Assembly: GCA_038320345.1 (NCBI GenBank) | Contig: JBBQED010000002.1 | Location: forward strand, 124,001-188,000 | Length of the DNA: 64,000 nucleotides | From: JBBQED01 sp038320345 | GTDB lineage: Bacteria; Bacteroidota; Bacteroidia; AKYH767-A; OLB10 | Reading direction: 5' to 3' | Shown: positions 24,490-34,257 of the stretch, piece by piece | How positions within the stretch are numbered: position 1 is the stretch's first letter | How the letters are laid out: each line of letters begins with the position of its first letter | Notes under the pieces: model-generated | Databases searched by the model: none | What the model saw: only the letters and a program-made list of their open reading frames with translations | Told to the model about the DNA's origin: nothing | Position numbers and translations under genes: made by a program

Positions 24490-24657
24490 GAAACCCGCAT
24501 TTGTCCTGATCGCTTTGTAAACTCAACACTACTAAATTAGGAGGCAGACTCAGGTTGCCAAGGGCATGTCCGTCTTGTACGGAAAGCACAAATCAACCGG
24601 CTGTATCTCCGATCCTGTCTATACGGGTTTACAAGCTACAGGGTGAATGCGGGTTCT
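24490..24657 (+). ncRNA. ssrS: 6S RNA (6S-Flavo type)
   Basis: No ORF fills this gap. The ends pair as AACCCGCAT (24492-24500) with ATGCGGGTT (24647-24655). Inside, CCTG (24505-24508) pairs with CAGG (24639-24642) and TGTAAAC (24516-24522) with GTTTACA (24627-24633). An unpaired bubble of about 16 bases per side follows. The apical arm then pairs GGAG/CTCC (24540-24543, 24607-24610) and GGTTG/CAACC (24553-24557, 24594-24598), ending in hairpin TCCGT/ACGGA (24569-24583). A long closing stem, central bubble and apical stem are the 6S RNA layout, in which the bubble mimics an open promoter and traps RNA polymerase. The place next to zapA matches E. coli ssrS. The exact ends are estimates. Confidence 0.75.
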
Positions 24658-24725
24658 TTATTATATACTGATAAACTTCCCACTAACCTAATTCTAATTA
24701 ACACTATAACCACACTTATAAATAA

Positions 24726-26285
24726 ATGGAGATCTACATAATAATAGCTGCTCTTGCAGGGCTAGCAATTGGTGCTGTGTTGGCTTACTTCTTTACGAGG
24801 AAAACCAATCAGACCATCGTAGCTGCTGCAGAAGAGAAGTCAAATACACTTATCAAGGAAGCACAATCTAAAGGAGAAATGTTGTTGAAAGATAAGACTC
24901 TGGAAGCCAAAGAACGTTTCTTCCAAATGAAAACAGAACATGAAAAACATATCGCTGAAAAAGATAAAAATATCCTTGTAGCAGAGAATAGAATTAAGCA
25001 AAAAGAAGCCACTGTCAATCAGCAAGTAGAACAAAATAAAAGAAAGCAGGCTGAGATAGAAACGATCCAACAAAATTTAAGTTCACAAGTAGAAATTATA
25101 GATCATCGTAAAGAAGAACTGGAAAAAGCACATCAAAAACAAGTTCAAGCTTTAGAAAAAATTGCAGGTTTGTCGGCAGAAGATGCGAAAGCACAATTGG
25201 TGGAAGCATTAAAAGCAGAATCCAAATCAGCAGCGATGCAATTCATCAAAGAAACGATGGATGAGGCTAAACTAACTGCAGGAAAAGAAGCTAAGAAAAT
25301 AGTTATTCAAACGATTCAGCGAGTAGCAACAGAACATGCTATAGAAAATGCTGTGACAGTTTTTCATATTGATAACGATGAAGTAAAAGGTCGAATTATT
25401 GGACGAGAAGGAAGAAATATCAGAGCTCTTGAAGCCGCTACAGGAATTGAAATTATTGTAGATGATACTCCTGAAGCAATTATCCTTTCAGGATTTGATC
25501 CTGTTAGAAGAGAATTAGCGCGACTTGCATTGCACCAATTAGTTTCAGATGGAAGGATTCACCCAGCACGTATTGAAGAAGTGGTGAACAAAGTAAAGCG
25601 TCAGCTGGAAGAAGAAATTATTGAAACAGGTAAACGTACTGCTATCGATCTAGGGATTCACGGACTTGCACCTGAACTGATCCGAATGGTTGGTAGAATG
25701 AAATACCGTTCTTCTTATGGACAGAATCTGTTGCAACACTCGCGCGAAGTTGCTAACCTTTGTGCATTGATGGCTGCAGAATTAGGACTCAACGTTAAGT
25801 TAGCAAAAAGAGCCGGACTTTTGCATGACATTGGTAAAGTTGCTGATGAAGATATGGAACTTCCACACGCAATTGCAGGAATGAAAATGGCAGAGCGCGC
25901 TAAAGAAAATCCAGAGATTATTAATGCGATTGGGGCTCACCATGATGAAATCGAAATGACCAGCATTATCTCCCCTATCATTCAGGTTTGTGATGCCATA
26001 AGTGGAGCGCGTCCTGGTGCTAGAAGAGAAATGGTTGAGCAGTATATGAAGCGTCTCAAAGACATGGAATTGCTGGCTCAGTCTTATAAAGGTGTGGAGA
26101 AAGCATTCGCTATCCAGGCCGGAAGAGAATTGAGAGTTATAGTTGAAAGTGAAAAATTAGATGACAAAGGAACTGAACAGTTGTCATTCGATATTGCAAC
26201 AAAAATTCAAACTGAGATGACTTATCCAGGTCAAGTAAAAGTTACCGTAATCCGTGAAACACGTGCAGTGAATTACGCTAAGTAG
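24726..26285 (+). CDS. rny: Ribonuclease Y
   Basis: An N-terminal membrane helix (residues 2-23) anchors the protein. A long coiled coil (~30-190) follows, then a KH RNA-binding domain (IIGREGRNIRALEAATGIEI) and an HD phosphohydrolase domain with metal ligands His367-Asp368 in LLHDIGK. The 519 residues match the family. RNase Y is an endoribonuclease that starts mRNA decay at the membrane. It directly follows the 6S-like RNA. A strong 11-bp inverted repeat lies just after its stop. Confidence 0.95.
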   Translation: MEIYIIIAALAGLAIGAVLAYFFTRKTNQTIVAAAEEKSNTLIKEAQSKGEMLLKDKTLEAKERFFQMKTEHEKHIAEKDKNILVAENRIKQKEATVNQQVEQNKRKQAEIETIQQNLSSQVEIIDHRKEELEKAHQKQVQALEKIAGLSAEDAKAQLVEALKAESKSAAMQFIKETMDEAKLTAGKEAKKIVIQTIQRVATEHAIENAVTVFHIDNDEVKGRIIGREGRNIRALEAATGIEIIVDDTPEAIILSGFDPVRRELARLALHQLVSDGRIHPARIEEVVNKVKRQLEEEIIETGKRTAIDLGIHGLAPELIRMVGRMKYRSSYGQNLLQHSREVANLCALMAAELGLNVKLAKRAGLLHDIGKVADEDMELPHAIAGMKMAERAKENPEIINAIGAHHDEIEMTSIISPIIQVCDAISGARPGARREMVEQYMKRLKDMELLAQSYKGVEKAFAIQAGRELRVIVESEKLDDKGTEQLSFDIATKIQTEMTYPGQVKVTVIRETRAVNYAK

Positions 26286-26299
26286 ATCGAATAGCATTA

Positions 26300-26333
26300 A
26301 TTGACCAACTGAATGTACTTTTAGTTGGTCAAT
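26300..26333. terminator. 11-bp hairpin after rny
   Basis: ATTGACCAACT (26300-26310) and AGTTGGTCAAT (26323-26333) are perfect inverted repeats with a 12-base loop. It probably ends rny transcription, although the U-run is poor (CTTATCACTTTAATTT). Confidence 0.55.
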
Positions 26334-26354
26334 CTTATCACTTTAATTTATTTT

Positions 26355-27020
26355 ATGATACTTCAATCATTTCGAAAATTCTGGTGGATTCCGGTACTTG
26401 TAATTCTTGCTGGAAACTTCGTTTTGTCAGGCAAAAAGTCGGGAAATGATGTTGCGAATTATTCAGTAAGTGCGCGATTCAGAACACGACCTGCTTTTAC
26501 AGCTGAATTGAAACAAAAAATTGATGTTTTCTGTGAATCTGCAAACTGTATCCCTAATCAGGGTAAAATAAAAATCACATCTGTAAGTAGTCGAGAAGAC
26601 GAGTATAATTATATTGATATTCTCATTACAAGCAACGATTCAGTCGCTTTAGTTCAAGCCTTGCCAGAAATCGAGAAATGTATCCGCAGTGACCACGACA
26701 TCTATTTCCTAGTTTTCAGTCGCGTGGCAGAACTTGAAACCATCATAAAATCAGGAAATGAACTCTCTGATAAACTCCCTAAAGATTCTACAATAACCCA
26801 ATTTTTAATTAGAAAGGAAGTTTTGAATTTGAAAGAAAGGTTACATGATGTCAAAGACACTTATAATTATTACTCTCCTCTAGCCGAAAATGTCTCCAAA
26901 AAAAATCCATTGAGTGAAGGGAATTTACTAAAGCGTACTGCAGTACTTAGCATAATCGGTGTTTTCTTAATGATTCTTTTTGCAGAGTTGACCCGACGTA
27001 CTAAAACAAAAAATGATTAA
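26355..27020 (+). CDS. Wzz-like two-helix membrane protein
   Basis: I choose the ATG at 26355 (221 residues). A TTG-initiated extension from 26325 would begin inside the rny hairpin. The topology is that of polysaccharide co-polymerases: helix at ~11-29, a periplasmic domain with a coiled-coil stretch (residues ~125-190), and a C-terminal helix near 200-216. Sequence motifs of Wzz are not obvious, so this rests on topology and context. The gene overlaps the flippase gene by 8 bp and starts the polysaccharide locus. Confidence 0.55.
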   Translation: MILQSFRKFWWIPVLVILAGNFVLSGKKSGNDVANYSVSARFRTRPAFTAELKQKIDVFCESANCIPNQGKIKITSVSSREDEYNYIDILITSNDSVALVQALPEIEKCIRSDHDIYFLVFSRVAELETIIKSGNELSDKLPKDSTITQFLIRKEVLNLKERLHDVKDTYNYYSPLAENVSKKNPLSEGNLLKRTAVLSIIGVFLMILFAELTRRTKTKND

Positions 27021-28239
27021 TAAGGATTTATTAATCTACTATTCTGGGAAGGCAATTCCTTCCTTAGCCAATATTTTAATAATTGTTTTGGGTATCCGCT
27101 GGTTAGGTGAATCCGGATATGGTTCTTTTAACTTGATCTATAATGCTGCTTTGGTAGCTGCTTCGTTATGTATGGGATGGTTACAGCAGAGTTCACTTCG
27201 CTTTGTATCAGGTCAGCAAAACAACGAATTAGCAGAACAATATTACACCCTAGGGCTGTGGTCTTCGTCTATTTCATTTTTAGTAACCTTTATTTTTTGT
27301 GTCGTCTATTTTAACCTTGAAATAACCCTCGCATTAGCAGCTGGATTATTTTCTGCTTTATGGATTATCTTATCTGTTCATTTAACATTATTACAATCTA
27401 AATTTTCATCACTTTCATTTGCAATAACTGAATCATCCTATAATCTCTTAATTGTTGCTTTACTCGCCACCTTACTATATTTAGGAATGTCAGCCTCTAT
27501 TTTAGTATTTTTTCTGATTTTCTGTAGTAGCATTCTGGTTACCCTAATCGTAAGTATGCTAAGAGGAAAGTGGAAGTTTGAAATTCGAAAAATTCCAACT
27601 TCTGCGTTACAGCAAGCACTAAAATTCGGGTTTCCACTTACTGTCTGGCTTTTAATCGCCAATCTTTTCAATATTACCGATCGATATATGATCAGTTATT
27701 ATCTTGGAGATGTACAAACAGGAGTGTATTCATCGGTCTATGATTTGATTTATAAACTTGCTGCATTAGGATGTTTCCCAATATTGTTATCACGACATCC
27801 TGCTATTGCTGCGGCATGGAATAATAAATCATTTTCGGAGGTAATTCAATTGATCAGGAAATCGATCTTACTTCAAACGTTAGTTTTGGGTCTGATGTTA
27901 ACTGGAGGAATATTTCTAGGTGAATGGTTGATTCAGTTTTTTCTGAAAATCAAAATAGAATCCTATTATCTACTGAGTATCCCACTGATTTTAAGTTCTG
28001 TATTATGGCAGATGGCAATGCTCATACAAAAGCCACTAGAAATGAGCCATAAATCGCTCAGAATGATCCTCAATATCGTAGTTTGTTTACTGTTGAATTG
28101 TACACTTAATATGATTTTTATTCCACGGTTTGGAATCATTGCCGCTTCCTTTACTACCTTGACATCTACATTGCTCTATATATTTGTTTCATTATTTGAT
28201 GCCAGAAAAATTCTAAAAAAAACGCATGAGCTGGCTTGA
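27013..28239 (+). CDS. Polysaccharide flippase (Wzx/MATE-like)
   Basis: The 408-residue protein has about 12 helices. Its start (YYSGKAIPSLANILIIVLGIRWLG) and the NITDRYMISYYLG segment fit the oligosaccharide flippase family. It would move lipid-linked repeat units across the inner membrane. It overlaps the Wzz-like gene by 8 bp and the polymerase gene by 14 bp, which indicates an operon. Confidence 0.88.
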   Translation: MINKDLLIYYSGKAIPSLANILIIVLGIRWLGESGYGSFNLIYNAALVAASLCMGWLQQSSLRFVSGQQNNELAEQYYTLGLWSSSISFLVTFIFCVVYFNLEITLALAAGLFSALWIILSVHLTLLQSKFSSLSFAITESSYNLLIVALLATLLYLGMSASILVFFLIFCSSILVTLIVSMLRGKWKFEIRKIPTSALQQALKFGFPLTVWLLIANLFNITDRYMISYYLGDVQTGVYSSVYDLIYKLAALGCFPILLSRHPAIAAAWNNKSFSEVIQLIRKSILLQTLVLGLMLTGGIFLGEWLIQFFLKIKIESYYLLSIPLILSSVLWQMAMLIQKPLEMSHKSLRMILNIVVCLLLNCTLNMIFIPRFGIIAASFTTLTSTLLYIFVSLFDARKILKKTHELA

Positions 28240-29476
28240 AATTTTCATTATTTTAACATTGACAACGCTCTTGGGTCTTGCCAACTTGAAGCTACATAAG
28301 GACATCACTGCGCCTTCTGTTTTATTATGTATGGTGTGGCTTTTTGTAGAAGTTTTCTCATTTATTAGCGCTCCTGATTATTTCTTTTCTTTTAATGCCT
28401 TATTATGGATCCAAATATTCCTTGTTGTATTTTCATCAGGAGCAAGTTTAATGCGTAGTTCATTAATTGAGAAAAAGGAATCGGCTCCCGATTTGAAATG
28501 GTTTTTGTACTTACAATTTATAGCTCTAGCATCAGCGCCTCTTGCAATTTTGTCGATGATTAGAGATAGTGGTATGAAATTCCCTACGAATAGTATTGAT
28601 TTTCTGGAATTAACTCAGCGACTTACAGAAGGTAGATATTCCGGAGAGCATTTGTCGATGATCACCATGGGATTTTTGACATTAAGTTATATCGGTTGTT
28701 TGAATGGTGGATTATTATTAGTGAAAAGTACCGAACTTAAAAATAAAATGATTGGTGTTTTAATACTACCCTTTCTCTTGGGGTTTACTATTGTTTACAC
28801 AGCTAGAGCTACATTTCTTTTCGGTTTATTGCTTTTCCTCTCTACTTTCTTGATGAGTTTAGCCGAAAAAAATAATATAAATCTAATCTTGGTTAAATTT
28901 AAAAATCTGAAATGGCTTTTGATTTCATCATTTTTAATTGTTTTAATTTTCATGTCGACACAAATTCTCAGAAGTGGTGACGGAAGTCTGGAATCTTCAA
29001 AATTACAGGCAGTAACACATCATTTACGAGTATGGTTTTCAGGAAATCTCTCTGGCTTCTCTTATTGGTATGAATTATCAACTCCAAATCGAACCCATAA
29101 CGGAAGCATGAGCTTGGCAGGATTGACAGAACTATTAGGAAAGGATTATAGAAAACCTGGAATCTATCAGGTTGCATATGATGCAAGTGGAAAGCAGGAA
29201 TGGACCAATATTTTTACGATTTTCAGGTATCTGATGGATGATCTTGGCTCATTTGGTACATTGATTTTCTTATTTGTAATGGGATGGATTTCAAGTAAGT
29301 TATATAACTTAATTAAGAGTGGAAGATGGTTAGCTATTGGATTACTTAGTGGTATTATGACTGTTATTTTATTTTCATTTGTGACTTCTGCTATCGCCTA
29401 TAATACGGTACTTTTTGCATGGATAGGTTATTGTTTATTTCTATCAACACAAGTTCCAGTCGATGCAAAATCCTGA
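28226..29476 (+). CDS. O-antigen/oligosaccharide repeat-unit polymerase (Wzy-like)
   Basis: The 416-residue protein has about 11-12 hydrophobic helices and a large loop between the last ones (RVWFSGNLSGFSYWYEL), as in Wzy polymerases. No motif is strictly diagnostic. The call uses topology, the preceding flippase and the following glycosyltransferases. It overlaps both neighbours by 14 bp, so translation is probably coupled. Confidence 0.75.
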   Translation: MSWLEIFIILTLTTLLGLANLKLHKDITAPSVLLCMVWLFVEVFSFISAPDYFFSFNALLWIQIFLVVFSSGASLMRSSLIEKKESAPDLKWFLYLQFIALASAPLAILSMIRDSGMKFPTNSIDFLELTQRLTEGRYSGEHLSMITMGFLTLSYIGCLNGGLLLVKSTELKNKMIGVLILPFLLGFTIVYTARATFLFGLLLFLSTFLMSLAEKNNINLILVKFKNLKWLLISSFLIVLIFMSTQILRSGDGSLESSKLQAVTHHLRVWFSGNLSGFSYWYELSTPNRTHNGSMSLAGLTELLGKDYRKPGIYQVAYDASGKQEWTNIFTIFRYLMDDLGSFGTLIFLFVMGWISSKLYNLIKSGRWLAIGLLSGIMTVILFSFVTSAIAYNTVLFAWIGYCLFLSTQVPVDAKS

Positions 29477-30293
29477 ATGTCTCTTTGTTGCAGTTAATTA
29501 TTTCAACGAACTTGAAGTAGTGCAATTTGTGAGTAGAGAAATTACTAAACAGAATTGTGATGCTTGGTTAATTGCGATTGTGAATAATGGTTGCAAACAC
29601 CCTGAGGTTTTTGAAGAACTAAAAAATACCAAAGTTCAAATAATGCATCCCATAGAAAATACTGGGTATTTGGGTGCTGCAGGTTTTGCGCTCAAGAGAT
29701 TTCAGGAAATGTATAACTGCCTACCAAAATTGTTGGTATTGAGCAATACAGACATGCATTACGAAGACCCTAAGATGCTTAAATACTGGTTAGAAAATTA
29801 TTCGAACCAAGATCAAATCGGAATGGTTGGATGTAGGATAAAATCAACATTAACAGGAGTACAACAAAATCCGATGTACATTCATAGGATGAGCAAACGG
29901 AAACTTCAAAACTTAAATTTTATCTTTTCTAATCGGATAGCCTATACTATTTACCGGAGCGCTTCATTGGTAAAATCGAAAATTAGTTCAGTAACGGCTT
30001 ATGATTCAGAACCTCAAAATAAAGTTGAAGTATATGCCATTCATGGATCTTGTATGGTCTTACATCAACAACTTTTTAGAGATAGAGCACTTTTTGAAGA
30101 TGCTCCCTTTTTATTTGGCGAAGAAATTTATCTTGCAGAGGTTTGTTATCAAAAAAAATTGAAAGTTATCTTTGATCCGAAACAGCAAATCTTACATGAT
30201 GAACATCAGACAACGGGGATTTATAAATCTAAAATTCAAAGAACCAGAATGAAAGATTCTCTTACCTTAATATTAAATAAATTTTATTCTTAA
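29463..30293 (+). CDS. Family 2 glycosyltransferase (rhamnosyltransferase-like)
   Basis: This is a GT-A fold enzyme of 276 residues with NNGCKHPE early on, LVLSNTDMHYEDP holding the DxD-like metal/nucleotide motif, and HGSCMVLHQQLF plus FLFGEEIYLAE as acceptor-site segments. It adds one sugar to the lipid-linked repeat in the cytoplasm. Donor and linkage are not predictable. It overlaps the polymerase gene by 14 bp. The next gene is 108 bp away. Confidence 0.85.
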   Translation: MQNPECLFVAVNYFNELEVVQFVSREITKQNCDAWLIAIVNNGCKHPEVFEELKNTKVQIMHPIENTGYLGAAGFALKRFQEMYNCLPKLLVLSNTDMHYEDPKMLKYWLENYSNQDQIGMVGCRIKSTLTGVQQNPMYIHRMSKRKLQNLNFIFSNRIAYTIYRSASLVKSKISSVTAYDSEPQNKVEVYAIHGSCMVLHQQLFRDRALFEDAPFLFGEEIYLAEVCYQKKLKVIFDPKQQILHDEHQTTGIYKSKIQRTRMKDSLTLILNKFYS

Positions 30294-30401
30294 TTTGATG
30301 ATAATGGTACAATTTTCCTCTACAACCGCTAAATTCAATAGTGAAGTATCCATGGAACTATCAACCAAATTTGGGACATCAGCACTATTTTCTTCCAACG
30401 G

Positions 30402-31412
30402 ATGTCCTCTAATAATCTATTAATATCATCAGAAATGAACAGTGCTCCTTCGATAAGTGTTATTATTCCAGTTAAAAATGAATCAGCTGGAATCAAACAA
30501 TTACTTAATTTCCTTGCTGAGGCGCTGCCATTAGATAAAGAAATTATTTTTCTGGATGGAAGATCCACGGATGATACCAAAGCAATTATTGATACTTTTT
30601 CAAGAACACATCCCAATTTTAGAGTTATCGATAATCTTGAAGGATTTGTACCATTTGCTTTAAACGTAGGCATAAAAGAAAGTCACGCTGAATATATCGT
30701 TCGACTTGATGCGCATACCGAATACTCCAGTGATTACTTTTTGAGAATTATGGAAACTTTCCATAAAACAGGCGCTGAAATTGTTGGAGGTCCGATGCGT
30801 GCTGTCGGTACTACTAATCTTCAAAAGGCCATTGCCTACTGTACCTCTACCCCATTTGGCGTGGGGGATAGTAGTTTTCACAATGAACTTGCAGAAGGAT
30901 TTGTGGATTCCGTATACTTAGGTGCTTGGAAAAAGTCAATCTTCCCTATCGTTGGTGATTTTGATGTTGAAATGCTAAGGAATCAAGATGATGAGTTTCA
31001 TTACCGTGCAAAAAGTAAGGGTATTAAAATTTATTTGAATCCAGAAATTAAATCATGGTACTATCCACGTTCAGATTTTAATTCTTTGTTTAAGCAATAC
31101 TTTCAATATGGTTTATTTAAACCTCTTGTTTTAAAGAAGGTAAAAAGTGCGGTCAGAATTCGCCATCTCATTCCTGCTGGTTTCGTACTTTATCTGACCT
31201 TAATACCGATATTAACGAAATTTGTCGGATGGTTTTCAGTTCTTCCTTTACTTATGTACCTACTCATTAACTTGAAATTTTCATTTGGCAATGAAATGAA
31301 TTTAAGATCAAAAGTGAATTCAATTTTGATCTTCCCTACATTACATTTTGCTTATGGAATTGGATTTATACTAGGATTATTCGGCTTACAACCCTATTTT
31401 CTTAAAAGATAA
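30402..31412 (+). CDS. Family 2 glycosyltransferase with C-terminal membrane helices
   Basis: The GT2 domain at ~17-240 starts SISVIIPVKNESAGI, with LDGRSTDDTKA for the nucleotide and VRLDAHTEYSSDYF for the metal site. Two to three hydrophobic helices at ~250-335 anchor it in the membrane, as in ExoA-type succinoglycan transferases. The start could be the ATG at 30402 or 30435, and I use the first. It belongs to the same locus as the flippase and polymerase. Confidence 0.87.
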   Translation: MSSNNLLISSEMNSAPSISVIIPVKNESAGIKQLLNFLAEALPLDKEIIFLDGRSTDDTKAIIDTFSRTHPNFRVIDNLEGFVPFALNVGIKESHAEYIVRLDAHTEYSSDYFLRIMETFHKTGAEIVGGPMRAVGTTNLQKAIAYCTSTPFGVGDSSFHNELAEGFVDSVYLGAWKKSIFPIVGDFDVEMLRNQDDEFHYRAKSKGIKIYLNPEIKSWYYPRSDFNSLFKQYFQYGLFKPLVLKKVKSAVRIRHLIPAGFVLYLTLIPILTKFVGWFSVLPLLMYLLINLKFSFGNEMNLRSKVNSILIFPTLHFAYGIGFILGLFGLQPYFLKR

Positions 31413-31507
31413 CAATTAACCACTTTAGTTGGCCTCTTGTATCATTTTTGAAGTAATTTTGATTTCTGTTTCAACATAAAATATCAGTAGCAATAAATTT
31501 TGGTGCA

Positions 31508-32581
31508 GTGAAAATCATTACCGTAATAGGGGCTCGACCTCAATTTATCAAGGCTGCTGCTTTAAGCAGGGAATTTGCGCTTCATTCAACCATTCAGGAA
31601 CTGATTGTTCATACGGGGCAACACTTCGATGAGAATATGTCTGGAGTATTTTTTAAAGAGATGGAAATTCCAATGCCTACTTATAATCTTAATATCAATA
31701 GTCTTCACCATGGCGCTATGACTGGCGAAATGTTGATTCGCCTAGAGGATGTTTATTTAAAAGAAAAACCTGATCTCGTTGTTGTTTTCGGAGATACAAA
31801 TTCAACGTTGGCAGGAGCATTAACAGCTGTGAAACTAAAAATTCCAATTGCCCATATTGAAGCAGGATTAAGAAGTTTTAATAAATATATGCCGGAAGAA
31901 ATAAATCGTGTCTTAACCGATCGGATTTCCGACTATCTCTTTTGTCCCACGTTACATGCGATCCGAAATTTAGAGAATGAAGGGTATCGAAATTTTCCTT
32001 GCACGATCTTGCATAGTGGTGATGTGATGCAAGATGCTATGAATTACTATTCGAAGAAAGTACCCGCGCACACTGAAATTTTAGATAAAACTGGAAAAGA
32101 TTTTATTTTATGTACTTTACATAGAGCGTCGAATACTGATGATGAGCAACATTTAAAGTCTATCATAGATGCCGTAAATGAATTAAGTATTGCCCATCGT
32201 GTTGTTTTTCCAATACACCCAAGAACAAAAAATAAAATTCTATCCTTGGGGGTTACCTGTGAAGCTATGATGATTGATCCGGTAGGTTATTTTGATATGA
32301 TTCAATTGCTCCGGAATTGTAAACTTGTTTTAACAGATAGTGGTGGTTTGCAAAAAGAAGCCTATTTCAATAGGAAGCCTTGTGTTACTTTGAGGGAGGA
32401 AACAGAATGGACTGAATTAACAGAAGGTGGTTTTAATCGGCTTTCTGGGTGCGATACTCAAAGAATTGTAAAGTTTAGCAATGAAATGATGACTAAAGAG
32501 CTGGATTTTTCCAATGATCTTTATGGTGGTGGTTTCGCAAGTAAGTTAATTGTAGATCGAATTCTCTCTGATTTTCAATAG
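31508..32581 (+). CDS. wecB: Non-hydrolysing UDP-N-acetylglucosamine 2-epimerase
   Basis: This enzyme converts UDP-GlcNAc to UDP-ManNAc for surface polysaccharides. Family motifs are present: GARPQFIKAAAL at the N terminus, VVFGDTNSTLAGA, HIEAGLRSFNKYMPEEINR with the catalytic Glu residues, and DSGGLQKEAYFNRKPC near the end. The 357 residues match the family. The start is a GTG at 31508; the frame begins correctly there and no ATG is nearer. It supplies ManNAc-type sugar for the locus, although no ManNAc dehydrogenase (WecC) is in this window. Confidence 0.93.
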   Translation: MKIITVIGARPQFIKAAALSREFALHSTIQELIVHTGQHFDENMSGVFFKEMEIPMPTYNLNINSLHHGAMTGEMLIRLEDVYLKEKPDLVVVFGDTNSTLAGALTAVKLKIPIAHIEAGLRSFNKYMPEEINRVLTDRISDYLFCPTLHAIRNLENEGYRNFPCTILHSGDVMQDAMNYYSKKVPAHTEILDKTGKDFILCTLHRASNTDDEQHLKSIIDAVNELSIAHRVVFPIHPRTKNKILSLGVTCEAMMIDPVGYFDMIQLLRNCKLVLTDSGGLQKEAYFNRKPCVTLREETEWTELTEGGFNRLSGCDTQRIVKFSNEMMTKELDFSNDLYGGGFASKLIVDRILSDFQ

Positions 32582-32856
32582 TTTATAATAAGTCTGGGGA
32601 ATTCCTTCTCTTTCAATGACGCTCTGTTATTAAAATTTCATCTTCATGGAATTAATACCAAATGCCTACTTCTACGACGAGGATTTTTAGCAATTTTGAG
32701 CTTTCTAATTCCACACCTACGAGGACTTAGCAAACAAACCAACACCAAAGTGCCATAAGAGTGCTACTCTGAATGTAAAATATTGAATAACAAAATTTTA
32801 TAATTCTCATCGTAAAACTACTCAGGAAACTTTACAGAAAGACGAACATAAATCCA

Positions 32857-34125
32857 ATGTCACTAAAAAACAACGCAACCATCAACCAGATTCTTCTGGG
32901 GGCGTCTGTTTTTTTTCTTCCACTCTGGCAAATTTTATCGATTATTTCATGGGCTTTATTGATCATGAACTGGATTCGAAATGAGAATTACAGAAATGTT
33001 TTTCAACGTTTAAATCAATTACCTTATTTATGGTTTCTAATTGGATTTTACTGCTTACACATTATAGGTTTAATCTGGACAACTGATTTAAAAGATGGTT
33101 TAGAAGATCTACAAATGAAGATTGTAATACTTATTTTACCAATTATCTTCTGTACGCTTGAACCAAAAAGTTTTTCTCTTAAAAATATTAGCCGTGTTAT
33201 TTGGGCAAGTTGTTTTGTAGCTTCCGTTATTTGTTTAGTAAATGCATTCAATCAGTATGCAATTACTAAGAATGTTGAAGTATTTTATTACACCTTCTAC
33301 TCTTTCCTCCTCCATCCTACTTATTTTTCAATGTACATGAATCTAGCAGTTTTACTGGTAATTTATGAATTGATTAATGAATACAAAGTAGCGTCTACTA
33401 AACTCAAGGGCTTATTATTTTTCCTCTTGATTTACTTTATCCTCAACATAATTCTGATTTCTGCAAGAACATCCATGGCGGCCACTTTTCTTTCAATGCC
33501 GATCTTAGCATTATTGGAAGCAGGAAAGAAGAGCAAATTGAAAAAGGCATTGGTAATAACCGGTATCTCTTTACTCATACTTCTTTCAGGATTTTATGAA
33601 ATAACTAGGAATTACGATCGATTTCCGCAGGTTTCAGATGCAATAGCTGAATTTAAACAGAACGAAGGAAAAGTAATGCCCGACACTTATTACAACAGTA
33701 CAACGATTCGTCTTACCCTTTGGCAATATGGTTTTAATATTTATAAAAGGAACTGGTTAATCGGCGTCGGAACAGGAGATATTAAAGAGGAATCTAAAGC
33801 TGAATTTAAACGCAATAAATTTAATTATGGAAAAGAACATTGTGTAAGTCCGCACAATCAGTATTTGCATACCAGTATAGTGTTAGGACTCCCCGGTTTA
33901 ATACTTCTAATGGCTGTTTTTTTGATTCCATTAATCCAAAGTTTTAAAGAGAAAAATTATTTGATCGTAGTTTTTATTTTTATTGTAATGATTAATGCAT
34001 TAACTGAAACCATTTTAAGAGCATCTGGAGTCCTGTTTTTCAGTTTTTTTGTCACCTATTTCTATGTTTACTATCGGAATAAGGAATCAGATTCTTCTAT
34101 TCAGCAGCATCAAAAGCTGAAATAG
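32857..34125 (+). CDS. O-antigen ligase family protein
   Basis: The 422-residue protein has about 11 helices. A large periplasmic loop near residues 260-340 (NSTTIRLTLWQYGFNIYKRN, then VGTGDIKEE and HCVSPHNQYLHTSIVLG) matches the Wzy_C/WaaL domain. It may ligate finished polymer to a lipid carrier or act as a second polymerase. A 275-bp gap before it holds no recognisable feature. It lies downstream of wecB in the same direction. Confidence 0.85.
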   Translation: MSLKNNATINQILLGASVFFLPLWQILSIISWALLIMNWIRNENYRNVFQRLNQLPYLWFLIGFYCLHIIGLIWTTDLKDGLEDLQMKIVILILPIIFCTLEPKSFSLKNISRVIWASCFVASVICLVNAFNQYAITKNVEVFYYTFYSFLLHPTYFSMYMNLAVLLVIYELINEYKVASTKLKGLLFFLLIYFILNIILISARTSMAATFLSMPILALLEAGKKSKLKKALVITGISLLILLSGFYEITRNYDRFPQVSDAIAEFKQNEGKVMPDTYYNSTTIRLTLWQYGFNIYKRNWLIGVGTGDIKEESKAEFKRNKFNYGKEHCVSPHNQYLHTSIVLGLPGLILLMAVFLIPLIQSFKEKNYLIVVFIFIVMINALTETILRASGVLFFSFFVTYFYVYYRNKESDSSIQQHQKLK

Positions 34126-34189
34126 ATGTGATTCAGAGGCTTTTTCACTTGTTTCAGACTATTTTCCCGAATTATAGCGGCATCTGTAC

Positions 34190-34197
34190 TAAATTTG
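34190..34197 (+). promoter_or_regulatory. -7 element TAAATTTG upstream of the aminotransferase gene
   Basis: TAAATTTG matches TAnnTTTG and ends 60 bases before the ATG at 34258. No TTG is seen at -33. The aminotransferase-sugar transferase pair may have its own promoter. Confidence 0.4.
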
Positions 34198-34257
34198 CTA
34201 CTTAGCCTATTGCGATGTTTTCAGAAAACACGCATAAAAAGATCATTATAATTCTTA

